From Mesotaenium endlicherianum (lineage: Eukaryota > Streptophyta > Zygnematophyceae > Zygnematales > Mesotaeniaceae), in contig WELA01006414.1 of the NCBI GenBank assembly GCA_009602735.1, forward strand, positions 1-64,000: a stretch of DNA of 64,000 bases, in the 5' to 3' direction. This document shows, one piece after another, positions 22,528 to 34,381 of the stretch (position 1 is its first letter; each line of letters starts with the position of its first letter). Made by a program: the position numbers and the translations under genes. The notes beneath the pieces were generated by a model. The model had not been told where the DNA came from, searched no databases, and worked only from the letters and a program-made list of their open reading frames with translations.

Positions 22528-22709
22528 GAATTTACTCGCAACGAAGGTGTTACGTTTCTGCTTTTCGAGAGGATCTTTCCTCGGTATTCAAGGAAATTTT
22601 TCTTCAAGTGGAAGGGAAATCTGTATAATTGTGCAAATCGACGAATACTCGAAAGAGCGAAAATGTAAACTAACGTAGAATGTGTGCTTGTGAGAGTTGC
22701 ACTCACAAT

Positions 22710-23560
22710 GACTCTACAGGTATTTATACCTGCACAACATGAGGCACTGGAGTGCTTCGAGTCACCATCTAGGGCACTGGTTCATGTTCAACGAAAACGG
22801 TCAAAGGGACGTGTCCCATTCGGCCGAATGCTCGAAACGCGCCGTTTGGCGGTTTGGAGAGTTTTCAATGGTTTTCAGAAAACCAGTTCGCGCCAAACGG
22901 GCATTTTCGCGTTCTCGCGACTTTTCGAAAAGTCGCGACTGTTCGCGGAGTCGTGTTCAAATGATTACGTCATGAACCAGGAGTTACGAATAACTACTTG
23001 GCCAATTAGTTTAGGTGTGAACGTTTCAAACGACAAGTCGCGGGTTCGAATCCGCGTCGATGCAAAGCGACGTTGCATATTACGTTTCGTTTATCTTTAC
23101 GACGGTTTGTTCGTATCTTGATAAGACGGTTTGTTCGTATTAACGACTGGTCGTAAATTCGAAATCTGTGATTGTGCATTGTCGAAATAATGACAATCAA
23201 ATCAACTTAATCAATCAATGATTTAATAAGTTATCATCTCATAATTAATCAAAGTAACTTCATGAATAATTATGTCGTACTTTTGCAAAGTAGTCGAGTT
23301 ACATTACGACGCTTTTTGCAATAGTATCTCGGTCGTTTCGCCAATTGACCAAAAATTAATCGGCACACACGTGTGGCGAATAATTGAATATGATGCAATC
23401 ATTTATCAAATAATATGATAAATAGTATAACGTACTTTAGGTAATTGGGAAAACGTCCCAAATACGCCTAGAATAGCTCGGATTGTTACAGAAGGAGCTG
23501 CTATCTTGTTTGACCTCACAGACCGATCCCTCTTCCTTCTCTCAAATGAGGGCTGGCTAT
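22710..23560. other. Non-coding interior of the piggyBac with palindrome and box-B-like motif
   Basis: A perfect 22-bp palindrome centred on TTCGAA lies at 22916-22937. GCCGTTTGGCG/CGCCAAACGGG inverted blocks lie around 22840-22900. At 23043-23053 GGTTCGAATCC matches the pol III box B exactly, with a box-A-like TAGTTTAGGTG 36 bp upstream. The spacing is short for a tRNA and no acceptor stem forms, so this is at best a tRNA-derived relic or SINE fragment. The rest is AT-rich without coding signal. Confidence 0.45.
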
Positions 23561-23603
23561 CATCTATGCTAGGTTGAGAACCCTATTGCCCCATATCTAG
23601 TTC

Positions 23604-23987
23604 TTAAGGCACCAAAGGAATGTCAGACACTTGAAAAGATGATCTACGGTCATCTTCCTGCACAAGTTCTTTTTTCGGTTCTTCCTCGTCATCTTTCCGT
23701 GAGTAAACACTTTCACAAAATTTGTGCAGTGTCTTAGACTCTTCGCAAAGGTGTTCTCTCACAAAAGACTCTACAAGTCTCTGCTTACTCTTGTCATAGA
23801 CGAAGTACACCTCTTACACACAACCCTCCTTCCTTTTCGACACCACCCGCTTCACCACTCCCTCTATCAACAACTCATCCCAGTAAGCATCAAGCTTCTC
23901 TTTCGCCCATGCGATACCGAAGTGAGCAATGAGAACCAGAATTTTAGCGTCTAAAAGTGCGTCTAACGAACATAAAGAGGCATCCAT
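23604..23987 (-). pseudogene. Second coding-like region of the piggyBac (hypothetical)
   Basis: From an ATG at 23987 the minus strand reads about 58 residues (MDASLCSLDALLDAKILVL start), a single in-frame TAA, then 68 more residues in the same frame up to 23604. These include a VYFVYD stretch and an acidic/basic tail (RKDDEEEPKKE). The pattern W-x3-L...GVVKRVV...VYFVYD is loosely like Tudor/Agenet chromatin-reader folds. It lies upstream of the transposase on the same strand, so it may be an N-terminal exon of the transposase gene or an accessory gene. I do not recognise it. It may also be chance coding. Confidence 0.35.
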
Positions 23988-25527
23988 GGAGGACGAAAGC
24001 TCGCGAAGAAGAAGGCTGTTAGCCTTCTTTTCAGTTCGTTTTCTTCATCAAAATCGAAATTAGCACCGTACAGTGACGTAAACAACTTGTACGCATTTTG
24101 TCGCTTTCACCTGCAGAATTAATTGTGGACACTTGGCAATGTAGCCCACCATTTAAGACTAAATTTGATAAAAACAAATAAGTATTAAGAAAGATACAGT
24201 GGTAGCAAGAGGAGCAAGTAGATGCATAAGAATCTGTGAGTTGCATCATATTTGATGCTCCGAGCCATCTAGTGTTAAAAGACAACAACAATCAGTAATC
24301 CACTCTACTGACTGTGAGGATCCTAGAGATATTGAGTCATCACTAGATGCCCTCGTAGCACAAATTATGGTCGTGCTGAACTGGATTCACTATGCATGCC
24401 TGACAGACAGATAGAGGAGACTATCAACAATATAGATCTTCAAGGTGTGCACACTATGGATGGTCTTGTTCCACCTGATGTCCAACATGTCTTTGCTAAG
24501 TGAAGAGAACTATACAAAAGTCAGGAAAAGTCAGTCCTCCCTAACCTGTTGTATTGTATGATTGCAGGCAGGAAGGTGAGGGCATTTGTTGACGAAGGGG
24601 CGTCACATACTTTTATCCATAATACTTAGTTAAGCGGCTAAGGCTGCCTACTGTCACCCAAGGGAATAGAAACATAGTCCTTGGAGATGGCTCAATTATC
24701 TCGGGAGGAGTTATAACCAAGCCTATTGAGGTCCAGTCATGTTCTGGCATGGCAGTTCTAACTGAAACGCTTACATTTGAGGTACTCAACACTGGCTTTT
24801 ATGATCTCGTGCTAGGCAAGTCCTGGCTTAATAGACATCAAGCTGAAGTGTGTTGGAGCAGAGGGACGGTTAAAGTGAGAGGAGCCAGTGATGGGCAGAC
24901 TAACTTGGCACCCACCATTGCTCTTCCTCTTGCCCTGCATGGATGGCAAATGAAGGAAAAGAAGAGGCTTCCAGGAGGATGTTAATTGTTGAATACAATG
25001 GATTTCATCGAAAGCTGGAACCAGAAGGAAGACAGAATGTTTTGTCTGCTGCTAAAAGAGGTACCTTCTCAACCTAAAGAGGTGGTTGAGAAAAAGGTGA
25101 GTCCTCCAGAGCACCCTACTGCTGTAAAAGTGGTTGCTCAGTATACTGATATTTTTAATATGCCTCCGAGACTGTCCCCTAAGAGAGAAGTAGATCATAG
25201 GATTGATGTATTATCTCGGAGTTAGCCACCTTGACAACGCACCTATGGCTTGTCTGATGTGGAGAGCGAAGAGTTGCAGAGCTGGAGGAAAATGGGTACA
25301 TTTTCCTCAGTAAATCACCTTATGGCGCACCTATCCTATTTGTCAAGAAGAAGGATGGTAGTATGCGAATGTATATGGATTAGAGAGCTCTTAACAGAAT
25401 TACAGGTTAGAACAAGTATGCTTTACTCAGAATTGAGGACTTGTTTGATACCCTGTCTGGTGCTAAAGTGTTCAGTAAGATAGATCTCAAGAGTGGTTAA
25501 CATCAAATCAGAATCGATGAGGGGGAT

Positions 25528-26240
25528 TGAAATGAATCGACTTACCAAATAGGCGATTAACAATTAATGAAGATGTTTATATCAGCAAGTAATCTTTATG
25601 GTATTTTTTGTTAATTGATTAAACAGCAAAAGACAACACACTAGCATGGACAATACTCGCAAGTCAAATGAAATTAAACTAGCATCAATAATGCAATCAA
25701 TAAACTCATACATAAGCAAGGTTATAGGACAGTGCATATCGATGGCTTCTCGCCTTGGATTCAAATCTCTCTCCGTAAGCTGTACAAGAAAGTTGGCCTC
25801 GTTTCCAAATGGCGAACTCGAGAGCAATACCTAGCATATGTACACAAAATGAGTTTACTGTTCAACGGCCAATACAATGGCACCACCTTCCCGGGAGTTA
25901 ACCACGTTGGTAGGACCTCGGTTAACCACATCCACCACCATCTCCCATCATCCCGAATCGCCATCCATCCTAAGGATGTCATCTGGCCATTCATCTAGCA
26001 CATCACACTTAGATGCATATCTACGCAGTTTCGCTGCTACCGAGTACGGAAGTCAGCTAGCTGTCAAAGAATGTGTCAGCAAGCTGACCTAAGTTGACTT
26101 CAGCCTGCTGCTGCTCCCGGCTGAGTCATTAAACTGATTTTATAAGGTCCAGCAGACTCAATATTAACTAAAGTACAGCAGGCCTATCTTATTAAACTAT
26201 TATATGAATATTATATCTACCAATATACTCATTCATTACA
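25528..26240 (-). repeat. Solo LTR-B inserted in pol (RT) of B0
   Basis: A 713-bp minus-orientation LTR (TGAAATGAATCGACTT ... TTCATTACA as read on the plus strand) is flanked by a perfect GGGAT duplication. RT sequence of B0 resumes directly afterwards with [12 protein letters not shown]-like coding. Confidence 0.92.
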
Positions 26241-27980
26241 GGGATGAACACAGAACTGCCTTCCGCAAACGTTATGGATACTATGAGTTTGATGTGATGC
26301 CATTTGGACTGACTAATGCTCCTGCAACCTTCATGGGTGCTATGAATGACATTTTCAGGCCGTACTTTGATAAGTTTGTGCAAGTCTTCTTGGATGATAT
26401 TCTATTTTTTTCTAATAATGAAGCTGAGTATGCTAAGCACTTAAAGACAGTAATAGACACTCTAAGAAAGAATCAGTTATATGCCAAAAAGAGCAAGTGT
26501 AATTTCTTTGAAGAGAGTATTGAATTCTTGGGACACGTTGTCAGTTAGGAGGGCATCAATGTAGATCCTATGAAGATCCAGACCATGAGGGCCTGGCCAC
26601 AGTCTGTCTTGGAAGTGACATCCCTCCTCGGGCTGGCTAACTACTATGGGAGACGTATTGAGAATTATTCCACCAAGGCCAGTAAACTGAACATATGGTA
26701 TGTGTGGAGGGAGAGTAGCAAGCTGCCTTTCAGACTCTTAAAGATGCCCTCTATTCTGCCCCTGTCTTAGTTGTGTATGACTCCAGCAAACCTGTGCTGG
26801 TGAGTACTGATGCTTCCGACTTTGCCATGGGTGCTATTTTGTTGCAGCATGCTGACAAAACCACAAAGGATGGTAAGGTAAAGCGGGAGTGGCATCATGT
26901 GCTATATGAGTCTATGAAATTCAATCCAGCTGAGATTAATTATTATGTGCATGAAATAGTACTGCTTGCTATCATTCACGTTCTCAAACAGTGGAGAGCA
27001 TACTTACATGGTGACGCTTTTAAGATGATTACAAATTATCTAGCTCTGACTCACTTTCAGAAGAACTCTAAGATGTCGAGGAGGGAGAATTGCTCGAGCC
27101 AGATGTTGGAGCAGTTCCAAGTACAGATGAATACAAACCAGGGAAGTTGAATCCTGCTGACGCACTCTCTAGAAGACCTGACTTGCAAGAAAGGAACTCT
27201 AGTCAGCATGCGGTAGATAAACTTCTTTGTGCATTCATCAAAAGTCAAAAAGTCCTTCCTCGAACAACTTAGGAAACCTACCTCTTTGACCCAACATTTG
27301 AGCCCAGCCTCACTGAAAGTGTGTGTCCTGCTCATGCACTCGGGTATAAGTTGAAGGGAGGGGTCTGGGTAATGGAACCACTTCTGGCAGGCTGGAGTTG
27401 GTTTTTTTCTAATAACTTGGAGATAAGGTCACTCTTATTGAGTCAAGCACATGACAGTTTTTGGGTGGACATTTGGGGCAGGCCAAAACTGTTGGCAAAT
27501 TCGCAAAGCATTATCACTGGGAAGGGTTGCCTCGAGAGGTCTTGAAATATATTAATTCCTGTGATCACTGTCTGAAACACAAGTCTAGACACACACCACC
27601 AAAAGGGTTATTACAACCACTACGCCTCCCAGCTGGACAATGGGAAACAATATCCATGGACTGGGTGGTAATACTACCGAGAATTGCCAATGGGTATGGT
27701 TCTATTCTGGTAGTAGTCGATAAATTCACAAAAACGGTCATTTTCATCCCCACCACTGTCAAAGTGACTGCACTTGAAATTGCGAGACAGGTGTACAACC
27801 ATGTAGTATGCCAACATGGGCTACGCTCCAATATCAAACAGAGACTCACAATTCACCTCTAAGTTCTGGAGAGCTTTAATGAGGTTAATGGGAGTCAAAC
27901 AGTTGCTCAGCACAGCAAACCACCCTTTGACTGATGGGCAGATGGAGAGCACTGAATGAGTTTTGCAAGAGGTGCTCCGA

Positions 27981-28691
27981 TGAAATGAATCGACTTAACA
28001 AATAGGCGATTAACGATTAATAAAGATCTCTATATCAGCAAGTAATCTTTGTGGTACTTTCCGTTAACTGTTTAAACGGCAAAAGGACAACGCACTAGCA
28101 GTGAATAATACTCGTCAGTCAAATGAGAGTAAACTAGCATCAATAATGCAAATCAGTAAACTCATACATAAGCAAGGTTAGAAGACAGTGCGTATCAATG
28201 GCTTCTTGCCTTGGATTCAGATCCTCTCAGTAAGCTGTACAAGAGAGTAGGCCTCGTTTTCGAATGCCGAATTCGAGGACAATGCCTAGCATATGTACAT
28301 GGAATGAGTTTACTGTTCAACAGTCAGTGCGATGGCACCGCCTACCCGGGAGTTAACCACGTTGGTAGGACCTCGGTTAACCAAATCCACCGCCATCTCC
28401 CATCATCCCGAATAGCCATCCATCATAGGGATGTCATCTGGCTATTCATCTAGCATATCGCACTTAGATGCATATCAAGGCAGTTTGCTGCTACCGAGTA
28501 CGGAAGTCAGCTTGCTGTCAAAGAATGTGTCAGCAAGCTGACTTATATGGACTTTCAGCCTGCTGCTTTTTACTGAGTCATTAAACTGTAAAGTCCAGCA
28601 GACTGACTATTAACTAAAGTTCAGCAGGCTGAGCTTAATTAACTATTATATTTAAATGAATATTATATCCACTAATATACTGATTCATTAC
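27981..28691 (-). repeat. LTR-B, 3' LTR of B1
   Basis: 711 bp. It is paired with 35895-36616 and followed on its internal side by the AAGTTGGAGGGAT polypurine tract in reverse complement. Confidence 0.92.
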
Positions 28692-28805
28692 AATCCCTCC
28701 AACTTAACTTGTTGTCGCCTCGACAACATTAAACTGCAGAAATTTTAAATAAGGGAACTGAACCTGACCAGCCTCCCTTACTGACTGCCTCTTCAGCGTG
28801 TCACC

Positions 28806-30221
28806 TTAAGGGGTTGTTCCTGGGGCTTCAGGGTCAGGAGACGGAGATCTGGACCTAGATCTGGACAGCCCTCTAGGTCTGTCAGCTGGCCTTCTAAAGA
28901 ACCCTGTTTGCTCTAAAGTTGGCCCTCGAGGAGAACGGAGGATGGTGGCCTGCTCTTCAACCACTTGGGTGTTGATTCCCACATAGACAGGCATTCCAGT
29001 AGGATGCTGCAATACATTGGCTAGAGGTACATGCCCCTGAGCGGAGGGGGAGGCTGGCATACCTCTGGCCCACCCGCGTGTCCCTCTTCTGGCACCCCTG
29101 TCCTCTGGGGATTTCTGTCTGTGTCTGCTGCCCAGTATAGTCAAATCAGCTTCTTCCCCTGCTTGGGCAGGGGGGCTGGGGGAGCAAGCGCGGGATCCAG
29201 TTGTCGCCATAACGGGGATCACATTCCACACACCTGATTGTGGTTCTTTAGGAAGTGCCACTGCCTGTCCCTGGGTATCCTGAGTACCTGCTGCTGATGC
29301 TTCTCCTCTGCCTTGTTCTTCTTCCTCATCCTCCTCATCCTCCTCCTCGGAGAGAGTAGGGGTCTCGTCCACTAAGTCGTCCTGCTCCCTAGTAGACATG
29401 GAGTAGTCTACCGACCTCCCTTTCTTAGGGCGCGCTGGAGGTTGCTTGGCCTTCAGCCTACTGATATCTATCCGGCCTGCATTCTTTGCCCATTTGACAA
29501 AGGCATGCTTTCCCTTAGAGAAGTAGTCTCTTCCCCTCCTCCTATGTTCCTTGGTCTCTGCATTCATATTGCTCAGGCATCCATTCAGCCTGGGGTCCCA
29601 AGGGGCAATGTGAGGTGGTAGGATGAGATAGCCGTCTAGGCCATAGTGGAAGTCATCCGGTTGGGCTCGGTCACACTCCTGCTTCTTATTTGTGACGGTC
29701 ATCCACCTCCAGTCTGTTGGCTGCTGGTAGTACTGGGGTCCGTGCTCAGCCTTCCTCAGTTTACACGGGAACCAGTGGGGAGAGAACATCTGCTGTCCTG
29801 CTTCCCTGGCCAAGTACTCCCAGCTCCTTCTCTCAACTTCATTGTAAGCTGGCAGGAGTGTGAGGTAGAATACCGTATCCTTAAAGCTATCGGGCCGCAT
29901 GCTCACCATCCGGATGAGTCTCTGATCTCCCACTATTCCCGGTATGGGGACCGGCTTGTCCTCTGAATCATCTGCGAGATACCGGGCCTGCTCTGCTGTA
30001 TAGCCCACCATCTTAGCATAATCTTCGTAAAGGACCACGCCGGTGTGTGTCTCGATGTACCTGTCCAGTGCTGTAGCTCCTTCCTTCTGTAGCAGTGTTG
30101 TCTGTTCCAGCCTGTTGATCTCCTGGGCTGCCAGCAATGCTTCCTTCAGGTTATCGAAGTTTTGGCCACCCACCACAGTAAACCTGTAAGTGGCCAAGCT
30201 CTTCTGTCTGTCCGCTTCCAT
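28806..30221 (-). CDS. Third ORF protein of B1 (env position, function unknown)
   Basis: This 471-residue frame is collinear with, and almost identical to, the C-terminal five-sixths of the B2 protein at 47654-49330. It has the unrecognised central domain, the acidic EEEDEEDEEEEQ run and the SR-rich tail, and lacks part of the N-terminal coiled coil. No signal peptide or membrane segment is present. See the B2 entry for the description. This copy belongs to an element that carries breaks. Confidence 0.75.
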   Translation of the reverse strand: MEADRQKSLATYRFTVVGGQNFDNLKEALLAAQEINRLEQTTLLQKEGATALDRYIETHTGVVLYEDYAKMVGYTAEQARYLADDSEDKPVPIPGIVGDQRLIRMVSMRPDSFKDTVFYLTLLPAYNEVERRSWEYLAREAGQQMFSPHWFPCKLRKAEHGPQYYQQPTDWRWMTVTNKKQECDRAQPDDFHYGLDGYLILPPHIAPWDPRLNGCLSNMNAETKEHRRRGRDYFSKGKHAFVKWAKNAGRIDISRLKAKQPPARPKKGRSVDYSMSTREQDDLVDETPTLSEEEDEEDEEEEQGRGEASAAGTQDTQGQAVALPKEPQSGVWNVIPVMATTGSRACSPSPPAQAGEEADLTILGSRHRQKSPEDRGARRGTRGWARGMPASPSAQGHVPLANVLQHPTGMPVYVGINTQVVEEQATILRSPRGPTLEQTGFFRRPADRPRGLSRSRSRSPSPDPEAPGTTP

Positions 30222-30596
30222 CTTTTTCCTTTTCTCCTCTTCTGCCGCTGCCGCTTCTTCTTGCTGTTTCTTTTGTCTCTCCTCCTCAGCCTTCCTGAGA
30301 TTTTCTGACCTTACAGGATGATTGCTAAAAGTTGACGTAGTTGCGATGCGCTACACATAAACGTATGAGTTTGTTTTAGGGTGAGTTAAGTGATGTAGTG
30401 TTATGCGAGGCCCTTTTTCCTTCAGCTCAAGGTGCGTTATGTGGGTCAGGCTGTCCCCTCTGTTACTATGTTGACACTTAGGGTTCACGTAACTGTTCTT
30501 TTATCGCTCTCGCTCACTAACTGTCATATATTTTCCCCTCCAACTTAAATGGACACAGGACCGCCTGTCACCTTCCCGTGTCAACGGAAATGACAG

Positions 30597-33500
30597 TTAT
30601 GGAGGGACTCCAGCGGCCCGAAGGTGGAACCCTGTCAACGCCCCTTTGGCATTGGTCAAATGGTCCTTAAACTCCCAAGTGTCCCCAGAGGCATCGTAAC
30701 CCTTCCATCGAATGAGGTATTTCATGACATATTTAGACAATCGACGGACCGAGCGAGCGTCTAAAATCTCATCGACCTCATATTCCTCAGGGTCGCCGTC
30801 CCGGACAGCGGGGACCGGTCCCGGTTGGACAGGGAACCGACCTGTGAACAGTGTATCACCTTTGATGTAGGGTTCCAGGAAGGAGACGTTAAAGACCGGG
30901 TGCCCCTTGTATTCAGCTGACATGTTCAGTTTGTAAGCATTCTGACCGACACGACGGACCACCGAATATGGACCGACCCAGACAGGGCCAAGCTTTTTCT
31001 TGACCACACCAGGGAGGTACAGGTGCTGAGAATGCAGTTTGACTAAATCCCCCTTGGAAAATGTCAGTTCCCGACGGTGTTGATTAGCGTATTTTTGTTG
31101 GTTTTCTTGGGCCGTGTGCAAGTTTCGTTGGACTTCTGACAGGGTGTCAGCAAACTCCTGAGTTAACTGGAGGGAGACCGGGTTGTCAATCCCTTCAGGG
31201 TGAGTTAAAGATTCCCCTAGCACATCTAGAGGAGACTTAGGGACTCTACCCAGGCTGAGTTCAAAAGGAGTTTTGCCCGTTGACGCGTGCACCGCACTGT
31301 TGACCGCAAACTGAATTTGAGGCAACAGGTCATCCCAATTATCTTGTTTTTGGTTAATATATGCTCTCAGCACTTCCTGCAGAACTCGGTTAGTTCTTTC
31401 AGTTTGCCCATCAGTCTGAGGGTGGTTTGCTGTGCTGAGCAGCTGTTTGACTCCCATTAACCCCATTAAAGCTCTCCAGAACTTAGAGGTGAATTTTGAG
31501 TCTCTGTCTGAGATGATATTAGAAGGGAGCCCATGTTGGCATACTACATGGTTGTAAAACTGTCTCGCCGTTTCGAGTGCAGTCACTTTGACAGTTGTGG
31601 GGATAAAAATGACCATTTTTGTCAGTTTATCCACGACTACCAGTATTGAATCATGCCCGTTGGCAGTTCTTGGTAGTGAGACCACCCAGTCCATGGATAT
31701 AGTTTCCCAGCGTCCAGCTGGGATGGGTAGCGGTTGCAAGAGACCTCCGGGTGGTGTGTGCCGAGACTTATTTCTCTGACACTGGTCACAGGACTTGACA
31801 TATTTCAAGACCTCCCGGGGTAACCCCTCCCAATGATAATGTTTTGCCAGTTTGCCAACAGTTTTGGCCTGCCCCAAATGTCCACCCAGGAGACTGTCAT
31901 GAGCTTGACTCAGTAAGAGAGACCTTATTTCCAAATTATTAGGAATGACCAGCTTCAGCCTGCCTGAAGTGGTTTCAGTCACCCAGACCCCTCCCTTGAG
32001 CTTATACCCGAGTGCAGTAGCACGACACACACCAGTAGTGGGGCTGGGCTCAAATGTTGGGTCAGAAAGGTAGGCTTTCCTAAGTTGTTCAAGGAAGGAC
32101 TTTTTCACCTTTAGTGAAGTGAGTGCACACAGGACTTTATCTACAGTATGCTGACTAAAGTTCCTTTCTTGCAAGTCAGGTCTTCTAGAGAGTGCATCAG
32201 CAGGATTCAACTTCCCTGGTTTGTAGTCGATCTGGACTTGGAACTGCTCCAGCATCTGGCTCTAGCGGTTCTCCCTCCTCGACAGCTTGGACTTCTTCTG
32301 AAAGTGGGTCAGAACTAGATGATCTGTAATCACCTTAAAAGCTTTACCATGTAAGTATGCTCTCCACTGTTTGAGTACATGAATGATAGCTAGCAGCTCT
32401 TTATCAGGCACTGAGTAATTAATCTCCGCTGGATCAAATTTCATAGACTCATACAACACAGGATGCCACTCCTGCCGTACCTTACCATCCTTTGTGGTTT
32501 TGTCAGCAGGCTGCAACAAAATAGCACCCATGGCAAAATCAGAGGCATCAGTAACCACCTGCACCGGTTTGCTGGGGTCATACACGGCTAGCACTGGGGC
32601 AGAACAAAGGGCATCTTTAAGGGTCTGGAAGGCAGCCTGCTGCTCTTCCCCCCACACATACCCGATGTCTTTCTTAGTAAGGTCAGTCAGTTTACTGGCC
32701 TTTGTGGAATAATTCTCAATAAATCTCCTATAGTAGTTAGCCAACCCGAGGAAGGATCTAACTTCAGAGACAGACTGTGGTACTGGCCAGTCCCTTATGG
32801 TCTGGACTTTCTTAGGATCCACACTGATGCCCTCTTTACTGACAACGTGGCCTAAGAATTCAATACTTTCCTTAAAGAAATCACACTTGCTCATTTTAGC
32901 ATACAAGTGATTTTTCCGCAGAGTGTCCAGCACTTTCTTTAAGTGTTCAGTGTGCTGAGCTTCATCTTTAGAGAAAATTAAAATATCATCCAGGAAAACT
33001 TGCACAAACTTATCCAAATAAGGTCTGAAAATGTCATTCATAGCACCCATTAAGGTAGCAGGAGCATTAGTCAGTCCAAATGGCATCACGTTGAACTCAT
33101 AGTGTCCATAACGTGTGCGGAAAGCAGTCTTGTGTTCATCCCCCTCAGCAATTCTGATTTGATGATAACCACTCTTGAGATCTATCTTACTGAACACCTT
33201 AGCGCCAGACAGGGTATCAAGCAAGTCCTCGATTCTGGGTAAAGCATACTTGTTCTTTACTGTAATTCTGTTCAGGGCTCTGTAATCCACACACATCCGC
33301 ATACTGCCATCCTTTTTCTTAACAAATAGGATAGGTGCGCCGTACGGTGATTTACTGGGAGAAATGTAACCATTTTCCTCCAGCTCTGCAATCTGTGTTT
33401 TCAACTCCTCGCTCTCCAAATAAGACAAGCCATAAGTGCGTTGCCAGGGTGGCTGGCTACCAGGTAATAGATCAATCCTATGATCTACTTCCCTTTTAGG

Positions 33501-34313
33501 GGGTAGTCCTGGAGGCATGTTAAACACATCAGTGTACTGAGCAACAATTTTTGCAGCAGTAGGGTGCTCCGGAGGGCTTACCTTTTTCTCAACCACTTCT
33601 TCAGGTTGAGGAGGTACCTCTCTTAGCAGCAGACAGAACATTCTGTCTTCCTTCTGGTTCCAGCTTTTGACGAACTCCATTGCATTCAGCAACTTGCATC
33701 CTTCTGGAAGCCTCTTCTTTTCCTTCATTTGCCATCCACACAGGACAAGAGGAAGAGCACTGGTGGGTGCCAAGTCAGTCTGCCCATCACTGGCTCCTCT
33801 CACTTTAACTGTACCTCTGCTCCAACACACTTCAGCTTGATGTCTATTAAGCCAGGACCTGCCTAGCACGAGATCATAAAAGCCAGTGTTGAGTACCTCA
33901 AATGTAAGCGTTTCAGTTAGAACTGCAATGCCAGAACCTAACTGGACCTCAATAGGCTTGGTTATAACTCCTCCCGGGATACTTGAGGCATCTCCAAGGA
34001 ATATTTTTCTATTCCCTTGGGTGACAGTAGGCAGCCTTAGCCGCTTAACTAAGTCCTTGTGAATAAAAGTATGTGACGCCCCTCCGTCAACAAATGCCCT
34101 CACCTTCCTACCTGCAATCATGCAATGCAGTAGGATAGGGGGGACTGTCTTTTCCTGACTTTCGCATTGTTCTCCTGACGTAGCAAAGAAATGTTGGACA
34201 TCAGGTGGAACAAGAGCATCCAGAGTGTGCACTCTCTGGACGTCTATATTACTGATGGTCTCCTTTATCTGTTTGTCAGGCATGCATAGTGAATCCAGTT
34301 CAGCAGGACCCAT
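30597..34313 (-). CDS. Pol region of B1 (protease, RT, RNase H, integrase, chromodomain)
   Basis: It is present as two long open segments on the minus strand with all Pol domains in the same order as in B2, where they are described. It is treated as part of a slightly broken fossil copy and no single product is claimed. Differences from B2 are few, for example at scattered residues in RT and integrase. Confidence 0.85.
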
Positions 34314-34381
34314 AATACCTGCTACGAGGGCAGCTAGTGACGACTCACTATCTCTAGCATCCTCACAGTCAGTAGACTGGA

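Larger units (their letters stand above)
20057..24274 (-). mobile_element. piggyBac DNA transposon, 4.2 kb
   Basis: Its ends are CACTAGATGGC (left) and the exact reverse complement GCCATCTAGTG apart from inner divergence. They are flanked by TTAA on both sides (20053-20056 and 24275-24278), the diagnostic target site of piggyBac. Subterminal regions of both ends share ATGCATCTACT and several TGATGC repeats. A degraded transposase (20761-22527) and a second possible coding region (23604-23987) lie on the minus strand. The element sits inside the gag-pol junction of B0: the flanking sequences are the two halves of CAGCCTTTAAAAGACA seen intact in B2. Confidence 0.93.

Noticed and set aside
20761-23987. 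Possible reassignment of TAA/TAG to glutamine, because several stops in the piggyBac frames fall where another residue is expected
   Set aside because: The intact B2 frames use CAA and CAG for Gln and end at TAA, and the host HAD gene ends cleanly at TGA. The piggyBac also has a frameshift and a stop where Trp would be expected, so ordinary decay explains it.
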